Assembly (NCBI RefSeq): GCF_009469695.1
Contig: NZ_SSSR01000002.1
Coordinates: 310,001 to 374,000, forward strand
Length of the DNA stretch: 64,000 bases
From: Propionivibrio limicola
GTDB lineage: Bacteria > Pseudomonadota > Gammaproteobacteria > Burkholderiales > Rhodocyclaceae
Reading direction: 5' to 3'
In this document: in pieces, positions 39,109-46,574 of the stretch
Layout of the letters: every line of letters starts with the position of its first letter
Numbering within the stretch: position 1 is the first letter of the stretch
The notes under the pieces: generated by a model
Seen by the model: the letters and a program-made list of their open reading frames with translations, nothing else
Databases searched by the model: none
What the model was told of the DNA's origin: nothing
Made by a program: the position numbers and the translations under genes

Positions 39109-40389
39109 TCAGAGGATCATGCCGGCGCCTACCGTGTTGTTTGTCGATTCATCAATGACGATGAACGCGCCCGTACTTCTGTTCTGGGCATATGGATCAA
39201 CGAAAATCGGCTGAGCGAGTTTTAAGCTGACCTTGGCAATATCGTTCATTACGAGTTTCTCGGCAGTCTGTTTTCCCAGTGCATTGATATCCATGCGGAA
39301 ATCAATGCCGGCAAGCATGGCCTTGCTGTCGCGCGTGGTGTGCCGGATCAGGTACTTGCGACGCGGGTCGAGCGGAGTTTCCGAGAGCCAGCAGAGCATG
39401 GCGTCGATGTGCTTGGTGACGGTCGGCAGCTCGCCGCTTTTGACAATCATGTCGCCGCGCGAGATGTCGATCTCGTCTTCCAGAAGAAGGGTGATCGATT
39501 GTTCGGCAAAGGCTTCGGGGAGCGAGTCGTCGAGCAGACGGATGTCCTTGACGCGCGATTCGAGGCCGGAAGGGAGGACGGTAATTGCATCGCCGATGGC
39601 AATGCGGCCCGATTCGACACGCCCCATGAAGCCGCGATAATCGTGCAGTTCCGGGTTGGCTGAGTCCTGCGGACGGCAGACGTATTGCACGGGAAAGCGG
39701 AAGTCTTCGGCGTGTTCGATGTGCGACGTGTTCGCCGTCTCCAGCAGTTCGAGCAGCGTCGGCCCTTGGTACCAGTCGAGCTGGTCGCCGCGTTCGACGA
39801 CCATGTCGCCATTCAAGGCGGACATCGGAATGAAATGAACGTCCTCGATACCAAGCTTGGCCGCAAATTCAAGATAGTCGGCCATGATCTTGTCGAAAAC
39901 GTCTTTTGAATAATCGACGAGATCCATCTTGTTAACGGCGACGACGAGGTGCGGGATATTCACCAGGTGCGTCAGGTACGAGTGGCGGCGCGTCTGCGTC
40001 AGCACGCCCTTGCGCGCGTCGATCAAGATGACCGCGAGATCGGCGGTCGAGGCGGCGGTGACCATGTTGCGCGTATATTGCTCGTGGCCGGGCGCGTCGG
40101 CGATGATGTACTTGCGTGTGCCGGTAGTGAAGTAGCGGTAGGCGACGTCGATGGTGATGCCTTGTTCGCGCTCGGCCTGCAGGCCGTCGGTGAGCAGCGA
40201 GAGGTCGACGGCTTCCATACCGCGCTTTTTCGATGTTTTTTCGATGGCGGTGAGCGTGTCGGCGAGGATCGCCTTGGTGTCATAGAGCAGACGCCCGATC
40301 AACGTGCTTTTCCCGTCATCGACGCTGCCGCAGGTGAGGAAGCGCAACAGGCCGTGGTCGATCGTTGCTGTCGTATTGGTCGTAGTCAT
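39109..40389 (-). CDS. cysN: Sulfate adenylyltransferase subunit 1 (GTPase)
   Basis: 426 aa EF-Tu-like GTPase subunit of ATP sulfurylase. With CysD it makes adenylylsulfate (APS) from ATP and sulfate and couples this to GTP hydrolysis. G motifs are GSVDDGKST (about 21-29), DAPGHEQYTRNM and NKMDLVD. Beta-barrel domains II and III follow. There is no fused APS kinase domain, in keeping with an APS reductase (not PAPS) route. Its start overlaps the cysD stop by one base. Confidence 0.96.
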   Translation of the reverse strand: MTTTNTTATIDHGLLRFLTCGSVDDGKSTLIGRLLYDTKAILADTLTAIEKTSKKRGMEAVDLSLLTDGLQAEREQGITIDVAYRYFTTGTRKYIIADAPGHEQYTRNMVTAASTADLAVILIDARKGVLTQTRRHSYLTHLVNIPHLVVAVNKMDLVDYSKDVFDKIMADYLEFAAKLGIEDVHFIPMSALNGDMVVERGDQLDWYQGPTLLELLETANTSHIEHAEDFRFPVQYVCRPQDSANPELHDYRGFMGRVESGRIAIGDAITVLPSGLESRVKDIRLLDDSLPEAFAEQSITLLLEDEIDISRGDMIVKSGELPTVTKHIDAMLCWLSETPLDPRRKYLIRHTTRDSKAMLAGIDFRMDINALGKQTAEKLVMNDIAKVSLKLAQPIFVDPYAQNRSTGAFIVIDESTNNTVGAGMIL

Positions 40390-41303
40390 CAGAAGTAACC
40401 TTCCTTCTTGCGTTGTTCCATGGAGGCCTCGGACGTTTGGTCGTCGAGGCGCGTCGCGCCCCGCTCGGTAATCGTCGTCGTGGCCGTTTCGGCAATGATT
40501 TTTTCGATTGTATCGGCGTCGGAGAGAACAGGCGCCGTGCAGGTGATGTCGCCGACGGTGCGGAAACGGACGAGCATCTCTTCGATCTTCTCGTCCGGCC
40601 GGGCGGGAGTAACGTCGGTGACCGGTTGCAACCCGCCGTTGCGGACGACGATCGGCCGCGTGTGGGCGTAATAGATCGACGGCAGTTCGAGCTTTTCGCG
40701 CTCGATGTATTGCCAGACGTCGAACTCGGTCCAGTTCGAGATCGGGAAGACGCGGATGTTCTCACCTTTGAAGCTGCGGGCGTTATAGAGATCCCACAAC
40801 TCCGGCCGCTGATTCTTCGGATCCCATTGGCCGAACTCGTCGCGGAACGAGAAGATGCGTTCCTTGGCGCGTGCTTTCTCCTCGTCGCGCCGGGCGCCGC
40901 CGAGGCAGGCGTCGAAGCCGAATTCCTCGATCGCTTCAAGCAGCGTCACCGACTGGTGCTTGTTGCGCGATTCGTCCGGCGATTTCAGCACGACGGTGCC
41001 GCGTTTCATCGACTCTTCAACCGAGCGCACGATCAGGCGCTCGCCGAGTTCGGCGGCGCGCTTGTCGCGGAAATCGGTGACTTCCTTGTAGTTGTGACCG
41101 GTGTCGATGTGCATCAGGGGGAAGGGGAACTTGCCGGGGCGGAACGCCTTTTCGGCGATGCGCAGCATGCAGATCGAATCCTTGCCGCCCGAGAAGAGCA
41201 GCACCGGATTGCTGCACTGACCGGCGACCTCGCGCATGATGTGGATGGCTTCCGATTCGAGCCAGTCGAGGTGCGACAGTGTTTGTTTCGTTGTAGTCGT
41301 CAT
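40389..41303 (-). CDS. cysD: Sulfate adenylyltransferase subunit 2
   Basis: 304 aa PP-loop (ATP pyrophosphatase) enzyme, catalytic partner of CysN. The PP-loop is LLFSGGKDSICML. Other family parts are PFPLMHIDTGHNYKEV, GGARRDEEKARAKERIFSFRD, QRPELWDLYN and FPISNWTEFDVWQYI. The start was set at 41303 (MTTTTKQTLSHLDWLESEAI); the longer open frame upstream runs through a repeat element and is not coding. The operon continues into cysN. Confidence 0.96.
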   Translation of the reverse strand: MTTTTKQTLSHLDWLESEAIHIMREVAGQCSNPVLLFSGGKDSICMLRIAEKAFRPGKFPFPLMHIDTGHNYKEVTDFRDKRAAELGERLIVRSVEESMKRGTVVLKSPDESRNKHQSVTLLEAIEEFGFDACLGGARRDEEKARAKERIFSFRDEFGQWDPKNQRPELWDLYNARSFKGENIRVFPISNWTEFDVWQYIEREKLELPSIYYAHTRPIVVRNGGLQPVTDVTPARPDEKIEEMLVRFRTVGDITCTAPVLSDADTIEKIIAETATTTITERGATRLDDQTSEASMEQRKKEGYF

Positions 41304-41323
41304 TTTTTTGAACCTAAAAGATA

Positions 41324-41413
41324 AACCACCAAGACGCCAAGGACACCAAGTTGCACCAAGAAAAACAGGGGGATCACTTGGTGATCCTTTGTGTTCTTTG
41401 TGTCTTGGTGGTT
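41324..41413. repeat. CCAAG-type palindromic element, copy a
   Basis: An imperfect palindrome about 90 bases long between cysH and cysD. The left arm reads ACCACCAAG-ACGCCAAG-GACACCAAG-TTGCACCAAG followed by AAAAACAGGGGG. The right arm is CACTTGGTG...TGTCTTGGTGGTT. Its outer end meets the cysH stop codon. It would form a long hairpin in the cys mRNA. Confidence 0.85.
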
Positions 41414-42138
41414 CAGATTTTCTTAATGTGCAGTCCGCATTCCTTCGTTTCCGGATTCTCCCACCACCAGCGGCCGGAGCGGACATCTTCGCCAACGGTA
41501 ACGGATCGGGTGCAGGGAGCGCAGCCGATGCTCGGGTAGAACTTGTCATGCAGGACGTTGTACGGCACGTTGTGCAGCTTGATGTAAGTCCATACCTCGC
41601 GCTCGGTCCAGTCGGCGAGCGGATTGAATTTTTCCAGCCCGTTCGTTTCGTCGTAGATCTGCACCGGCAAACCGCCGCGCGTGGCCGATTGCTGGGCGCG
41701 CATGCCGGTGATCCAGGCTTTCTTGCCGGCGAGGGCGCGTTGCAGCGGCTCGACCTTGCGGATATGGCAGCAGCCCTTGCGCAGGTCGACCGATTCGTAG
41801 AAGGCGTTGATGCCGTGCTCGCGGGTGTAGGCTTCGATCAGGTCGTGACGCGGATAGAAAAGTTTCAGCGTCAGTCCGTAGTGTTTCCTGACTTCGGCGA
41901 TCAAATCGTAGGTTTCCGGCGGCAGACGGCCGGTATCGAGCGAAAAGTTCTCGATGTCGAACTTCTCGGACTGGATGATGTCGGTCAGGACCATGTCTTC
42001 GGCGCTGAGACTGTTGGCCAGTGCGGCCGGCGAAAAGTCGCTGGCGATCCTGCGCAGCAGGGCGCGAACCTGTTCGGTCTTGGCGGCGACGGAGTCAAGC
42101 AGCGCTTGATCGTCGGGTTTGGCGAGTTTGATGCCCAC
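41413..42138 (-). CDS. cysH: Adenylylsulfate (APS) reductase
   Basis: 241 aa thioredoxin-dependent reductase making sulfite from APS. Unlike the PAPS-specific type it carries the [4Fe-4S] cysteines (RKGCCHIRK and IGCAPCTRS), plus the C-terminal catalytic Cys in KECGLHIKK. The PP-loop-like N-terminal region and TGMRAQQSATRGGL, important for APS binding, are conserved. It sits between DUF934 and cysD and is separated from cysD by a palindromic repeat. Confidence 0.95.
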   Translation of the reverse strand: MGIKLAKPDDQALLDSVAAKTEQVRALLRRIASDFSPAALANSLSAEDMVLTDIIQSEKFDIENFSLDTGRLPPETYDLIAEVRKHYGLTLKLFYPRHDLIEAYTREHGINAFYESVDLRKGCCHIRKVEPLQRALAGKKAWITGMRAQQSATRGGLPVQIYDETNGLEKFNPLADWTEREVWTYIKLHNVPYNVLHDKFYPSIGCAPCTRSVTVGEDVRSGRWWWENPETKECGLHIKKI

Positions 42139-42158
42139 TCTGTTTCTCCTGCAATAAC

Positions 42159-42665
42159 TCAGGCCGCGCGGCGGCGGAACAACGGTTGCGGCTGATCGAC
42201 CGCGGCCTGATAGGTTTCGCTGAAATCGTTGAGGCCGGCGAGAGCGGCGGCGATGTCCTTGTCGGCGCGGACGGCGTAGGCGTCGAAGCCGCAGCGCTTC
42301 ATGAAAAATAGCTGGTCGTGCAGCACATCGCCGATGGCGCGCAGTTCGCCCGTGTAGCCATAGCGTTCGCGCAGCAGGCGCGCCGTCGAGTAGCCGCGAC
42401 CGTCGGCAAATTTCGGGAAATTGACGGCGACGACGGCGAAATGGGCAAGATCGCCGGCGATGGCTTCCGGACCTTCGGCGCTGTCGAGCCAGACGCCAAT
42501 CGGTGCGCCAAGCGCAAGGATTTCGTCCTTGCGTGCCTGCCAGACGGCGAGCGGCAGCAACTGGTTGGCACCGAACGTCACGGCATCAGCCGTTTCACCC
42601 TCCGCCAATTTGACGACTTGCCAGGCATCTTCGACGATCTGGCCGTTCTTGATGATCTTAGACAT
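42159..42665 (-). CDS. DUF934 protein of sulfite reduction
   Basis: 168 aa DUF934 family protein from ATG 42665 (MSKIIKNGQIVEDAWQVV). The core carries LGAPIGVWLDSAEGPEAI and FPKFADGRGYSTARLLRERYGY, which are family hallmarks. Members are nearly always next to cysI in beta- and gammaproteobacteria and are thought to assist sulfite reductase, but the biochemistry is not established. It overlaps the end of cysI by eight bases and precedes cysH by 20. Confidence 0.92.
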   Translation of the reverse strand: MSKIIKNGQIVEDAWQVVKLAEGETADAVTFGANQLLPLAVWQARKDEILALGAPIGVWLDSAEGPEAIAGDLAHFAVVAVNFPKFADGRGYSTARLLRERYGYTGELRAIGDVLHDQLFFMKRCGFDAYAVRADKDIAAALAGLNDFSETYQAAVDQPQPLFRRRAA

Positions 42666-44358
42666 TGGCTTCTCCCGTAGCTTGTTTGGCGGTTTTTTTG
42701 CGATCACGTCCCTGATAGGCGCGCTCCTTGAACGGCTCGATGCCGAGACGCTGGAAGGTGTCGATAAAGCGTTCGCTGTCCGTGCGGTTTTCGACATAGA
42801 CATTGACCAGCGCTTCGACGACGTCCGGTACTTCCTCGGCCGAGAACGACGGGCCGATGACCTTGCCGAGCGTCGTCGCGTTGCCTTGCTGGCCGCCGAC
42901 CGTGACCTGGTACCACTCCTCGTTGTTCTTATCGACGCCGAGCACGCCGATGTTGGCAACGTGGTGGTGGCCGCAGGAGTTCATGCACCCCGAGATGTTC
43001 AGCGAAATGTCGCCGAGATCGTGCAGGTAGTCGAGATCGTCGAATTTCTGGTGGATAGCCTGCGCGATCGGCACCGAGCGGGCGTTGGCCAGCGCGCACA
43101 GATCGCCGCCGGGGCAGCAGATCATGTCGGTCAGAAGCCCGATGTTTGCGGTAGCGAGGCCTTGGGCGCGGGCGAGGGTCCAGACTTCCAAGAGATCGCG
43201 CTGGCGGACGTCGGCCAGCACCACGTTCTGTTCGTGCGTCACCCGCAGCTCGCCAAAGCTGAAGCGGTCAGCGAGATCAGCGACGGCGTCCATCTGCACG
43301 TCGGAGATGTCGCCCGGGGCAACGCCGGCCGCTTTCAGCGACAGCGTCACGGCCGCGTAGCCGGGCACTTTGTGCGGACGCACGCTGCGTTTGACCCACG
43401 CGGCAAACGCTTTATTGCCCGCGACAGCTTCGTCGAACGCGGTGTCGTTGGCCGGCAGCGATTCGTAGGCCGGCGGGGCGAAGTGCGCCGCAATCCGGTT
43501 GAACTCTCCGTCGGTCAGCGTCGCCGGGCCGTCCTTGATGAACGCCCATTCTTCCTCGACTTGGCGGGCGAATTCCTCCACGCCGAGGGCGTTCACCAGA
43601 ATCTTGATGCGCGCCTTGTACATGTTGTCGCGACGGCCGTAGCGGTTATACACGCGCAGCAGGGCGTCGAGGTAGGTCAGCAGGTGCTGGCGCGGCAGGA
43701 ATTCGCGCACGACCTTGCCGATGACTGGGGTGCGCCCCATGCCGCCACCGGCAAAGACGCGAACGCCGATCTCGCCAGATTCGTTCGTGACGATTTCCAG
43801 CCCGACGTCATGCGCGCGGATGACAGCGCGGTCCTCTGCCGCCGCATTGACGGCAATCTTGAACTTGCGCGGCAGGAAGGCGAATTCCGGGTGGAACGTC
43901 GACCACTGGCGCAGCACTTCGCACCACGGGCGCGGGTCGGTCAACTCGTCGGGCGCGACGCCGGCGAACGGATCGGTCGTGATGTTGCGGATGCAGTTGC
44001 CCGAAGTCTGGATGGCGTGCATCTCGACGGTCGCCAGTTCGCCGAGGATTTCCGGCGTTTCCTCGAACTTCGGCCAGTTGAGCTGCATGTTCTGGCGGGT
44101 CGTGAAGTGGCCGACGCTCTTGTCGTAGCGGCGCGAGATGTCGGCAAGCTTGCGTAACTGATCCGCCGCAAGCAGACCGTACGGAATGGCGATGCGCAGC
44201 ATCGGGCCGTGGCGCTGGATATAGAGGCCGTTCTGCAAGCGCAGCGGGCGCAATTCGTCGTCGGAGAGCGTACCGGCTAGGTTGCGGGCGATTTGGCCGC
44301 GATACTGGGCGACGCGCTCGTTGATGAGCTGTTGGTCGATGCTGTCGTAGCGATACAT
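42658..44358 (-). CDS. cysI: Sulfite reductase hemoprotein (CysI/nitrite-sulfite reductase)
   Basis: 566 aa siroheme-[4Fe-4S] reductase that takes sulfite to sulfide. The cluster and siroheme ligands are MICCPGGDLC and SGCMNSCGHHHVANIG. The two ferredoxin-like half domains each contain a TTRQNMQLNWP- or THEQNVVLADV-type segment. No flavoprotein CysJ is next to it, so the electron donor is probably ferredoxin or encoded elsewhere. It is preceded by a TauE/SafE transporter 28 bases upstream. Confidence 0.94.
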   Translation of the reverse strand: MYRYDSIDQQLINERVAQYRGQIARNLAGTLSDDELRPLRLQNGLYIQRHGPMLRIAIPYGLLAADQLRKLADISRRYDKSVGHFTTRQNMQLNWPKFEETPEILGELATVEMHAIQTSGNCIRNITTDPFAGVAPDELTDPRPWCEVLRQWSTFHPEFAFLPRKFKIAVNAAAEDRAVIRAHDVGLEIVTNESGEIGVRVFAGGGMGRTPVIGKVVREFLPRQHLLTYLDALLRVYNRYGRRDNMYKARIKILVNALGVEEFARQVEEEWAFIKDGPATLTDGEFNRIAAHFAPPAYESLPANDTAFDEAVAGNKAFAAWVKRSVRPHKVPGYAAVTLSLKAAGVAPGDISDVQMDAVADLADRFSFGELRVTHEQNVVLADVRQRDLLEVWTLARAQGLATANIGLLTDMICCPGGDLCALANARSVPIAQAIHQKFDDLDYLHDLGDISLNISGCMNSCGHHHVANIGVLGVDKNNEEWYQVTVGGQQGNATTLGKVIGPSFSAEEVPDVVEALVNVYVENRTDSERFIDTFQRLGIEPFKERAYQGRDRKKTAKQATGEANV

Positions 44359-44386
44359 GGTTCGCTGTCCTTATGATGAAAAAGAA

Positions 44387-45163
44387 TTACAACGCAATCA
44401 GTTTGCCGCCGACGAGAACGAGCATGCTCGCCAGAATCGGCCGCAGGAAACGCTCGGGCACCTTCGCCGACAGGTGGCTGCCGAGCCAGATGCCGGGCAA
44501 CGAGCCCAACAACAGGCTGCCGAGCAGCGCCCAGTCGATGCTTCCCAGCGCCCAGTGTCCGATGCCGGCGACCAGCGTCAGCGGTACGGCGTGGGCAAGG
44601 TCGCTGCCCACGATGCGGATGGCGGGGAGCTTCGGATAAAGAAAGAATAGAACAGCCACGCCGAGCGCACCGGCACCCACTGAGGAAATCGTGACGAGTA
44701 TACCGAGCACCAAACCGACAGCTACGGTAATTGGAGCCCGGTATTGCGTATGAGTTCTATCCTCCGCATGGGCCAGGGCATACCGCTGCAGCTTGTGGCG
44801 GAAGATGATCGCCAGCGCCGTAAGCAGCAGGGCGATGCCCAGCGAAACCGAAATGGTATGCGTCACGGCCGCGCTTTGCGTGGGCAGCCGGGAGAGAACC
44901 CAGATCGTGATGATCGCGGCGGGAATGCTGCCGGCGGCGAGCAGGCCGGTGATGCGCCAGTCGACATGGCCCTTGCGCGCATGAACGGTGGTGCCGCCAG
45001 CCTTCGTGATGGCGGCGTAGAGGAGATCGGTACCGACGGCGGTGGCCGGATGCACGCCGAAGAGCAGCACCAACAGGGGCGTCATCAGCGAGCCGCCACC
45101 GACGCCGGTGAGACCGACGATGCCGCCGACGATGAATCCGGAAAGAGGGTAGAGCCAGTCCAT
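44387..45163 (-). CDS. TauE/SafE family sulfite exporter-like permease
   Basis: 258 aa membrane protein with about eight membrane segments. The first is YPLSGFIVGGIVGLTGVGGGSLMTPLLVLLFG, which contains the family GxxGxGGG pattern, and a repeat-like second half follows (GLVLGILVTISSVGAGALGV). It is the first gene of the minus-strand sulfur operon. A role in sulfite, sulfate or organosulfur transport is likely from context. The start faces cysB across a 108-base region holding a LysR-type box. Confidence 0.9.
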   Translation of the reverse strand: MDWLYPLSGFIVGGIVGLTGVGGGSLMTPLLVLLFGVHPATAVGTDLLYAAITKAGGTTVHARKGHVDWRITGLLAAGSIPAAIITIWVLSRLPTQSAAVTHTISVSLGIALLLTALAIIFRHKLQRYALAHAEDRTHTQYRAPITVAVGLVLGILVTISSVGAGALGVAVLFFLYPKLPAIRIVGSDLAHAVPLTLVAGIGHWALGSIDWALLGSLLLGSLPGIWLGSHLSAKVPERFLRPILASMLVLVGGKLIAL

Positions 45164-45233
45164 GAAATTTCACCCCGCCTGTTGAAAGTCTGCGCATGGT
45201 AGACCGGACGGCTTGAGTGAAAAAGAATAATAA

Positions 45234-45253
45234 GTTAGATTGCTAGAACTAAC
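45234..45253. promoter_or_regulatory. LysR-type operator between tauE and cysB
   Basis: GTTAG (45234-45238) and CTAAC (45249-45253) form an inverted repeat separated by ten bases, which matches the LysR-type TNA-N-TNA box size. ATAA and TTAT flanks extend it. CysB probably binds here and controls both the sulfur operon and itself. Confidence 0.55.
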
Positions 45254-45271
45254 TGTTATTAAGTGGCGGCG

Positions 45272-46219
45272 ATGAAGCTACAACAACTGCGTTATCTGGT
45301 CGAGGTGGCCCGTTGCGGACTCAATGTGTCCGAGGCGGCCGAGGTGTTGTACACGTCCCAGCCTGGCATTTCCAAGCAGATCAAACTGCTTGAGGATGAG
45401 CTTGGCGTTGTCGTTTTCGAGCGCAGCGGCAAGCGCCTGACCGGCATCACCGAGCCGGGCAAGCGCATCCTCGAAATCGCCGGGCGTGTGTTGCAGGAAG
45501 TCGGCAACATCAAGCGCGTCGGGCAGGAATACGCGGGCGGCGAAACGGGCAGCCTGGTGATCGCCACGACCCATACGCAGGCGCGCTACGCGTTGCCGGC
45601 CGTGGTCAAGCGGTTCGTGGAGCGGCATCCGGATGTGCGCCTCTCGATGCATCAGGGCAATCCGACGCAAATCGCCGAATGGACGATCAAGGGCGAGGCG
45701 GATATTGCCATCGCCACCGAGGCGCTCGATCAGTATCCGCAGCTCATCATGTTGCCTTGCTATCAATGGGGGCACAGCGTCATCGCGCCGGAAGGTCATC
45801 CCATTCTGGCCGAAAAATCGATCACGCTGGCGACGTTGGCCCGCTGGCCGTTGATTACGTACGATCCGGCTTTCTCCGGGCGTTCGCGCATCAACCATGC
45901 CTTCGAGCGCGCCCAGCTGACGCCCAATATCGTGCTGGCGGCGATCGATGCTGACGTCATCAAGACCTACGTTGGATTGGGCCTCGGATTGGGCATCATC
46001 GCCAGCATGGCGTTCGATCCTGCACGCGACCAAGGGCTGCAGGCGATCAACGTCGAACACCTGTTCGGTTCGAATACGACGCGCATCGGCCTGCGGCGCG
46101 GCACTTACCTGCGCCGTTTCGAATACGATTTCATTGAACTGTTTGCCTCACATCTGACCAAAAGGGCTGTCGATATGGCGATGGCCGGTTCCGGAGCGAA
46201 TGATGAATACCAACTTTGA
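45272..46219 (+). CDS. cysB: LysR-family regulator CysB
   Basis: 315 aa LysR-type transcriptional regulator from ATG 45272. The winged HTH is MKLQQLRYLVEVARCGLNVS and EAAEVLYTSQPGISKQIKLLEDELG. The ligand-binding domain has features of CysB/Cbl (TTHTQARYALPAVVKRFVERHPDV; PLITYDPAFSGRSRINHAF). CysB senses sulfur status through O/N-acetylserine and activates sulfate assimilation. It is divergent from the sulfur operon. Its end overlaps the small gene at 46200. Confidence 0.92.
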   Translation: MKLQQLRYLVEVARCGLNVSEAAEVLYTSQPGISKQIKLLEDELGVVVFERSGKRLTGITEPGKRILEIAGRVLQEVGNIKRVGQEYAGGETGSLVIATTHTQARYALPAVVKRFVERHPDVRLSMHQGNPTQIAEWTIKGEADIAIATEALDQYPQLIMLPCYQWGHSVIAPEGHPILAEKSITLATLARWPLITYDPAFSGRSRINHAFERAQLTPNIVLAAIDADVIKTYVGLGLGLGIIASMAFDPARDQGLQAINVEHLFGSNTTRIGLRRGTYLRRFEYDFIELFASHLTKRAVDMAMAGSGANDEYQL

Positions 46220-46559
46220 CCGCGAATTCGAGCGTCTGGCGGGCCCGCCCAAAAGCCCGCTGGCGCAACTGTTCGCCGCCCTGATCGGTCTTGTTGTCCT
46301 GGGGCTGGCGTTCATGTTCTCGCTCGTCGTCTTTGCCATCGTGGCGGTTGTCGGCGTTTTCCTCTGGCTTTATTTCTGGTGGAAGACGCGTGCGTTGCGC
46401 AAACAGATTCAAGCGCAAATGGCCGATGCGCAGACCGCGTGGCAGCAGAAACCCACATTCGACGCGTCTTCCGGAAAAGAAGAGTTGCCCGGCGCCATCA
46501 TCGATGGCGAGTCCACGCGCGTGGATGAGCCTGGCGACAGATCCCCGGGACGAGATTAG
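46200..46559 (+). CDS. Small membrane protein of unknown function
   Basis: 119 aa. Residues about 20-60 form one long or two close hydrophobic segments (LFAALIGLVVLGLAFMFSLV, VFAIVAVVGVFLWLYFWW) and the C-terminal half is polar and disordered-looking. The start overlaps the cysB stop by 20 bases, so it is probably co-translated. The gene has normal codon use for the region. It ends 15 bases from the convergent patatin gene. Confidence 0.65.
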   Translation: MMNTNFDREFERLAGPPKSPLAQLFAALIGLVVLGLAFMFSLVVFAIVAVVGVFLWLYFWWKTRALRKQIQAQMADAQTAWQQKPTFDASSGKEELPGAIIDGESTRVDEPGDRSPGRD

Positions 46560-46574
46560 GGCCGCCTGGCCCGA

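Noticed and set aside
42421-44157. Open frame of 578 codons opposite cysI
   Set aside because: cysI carries the siroheme and Fe-S motifs; the antisense product shows no recognisable domain.
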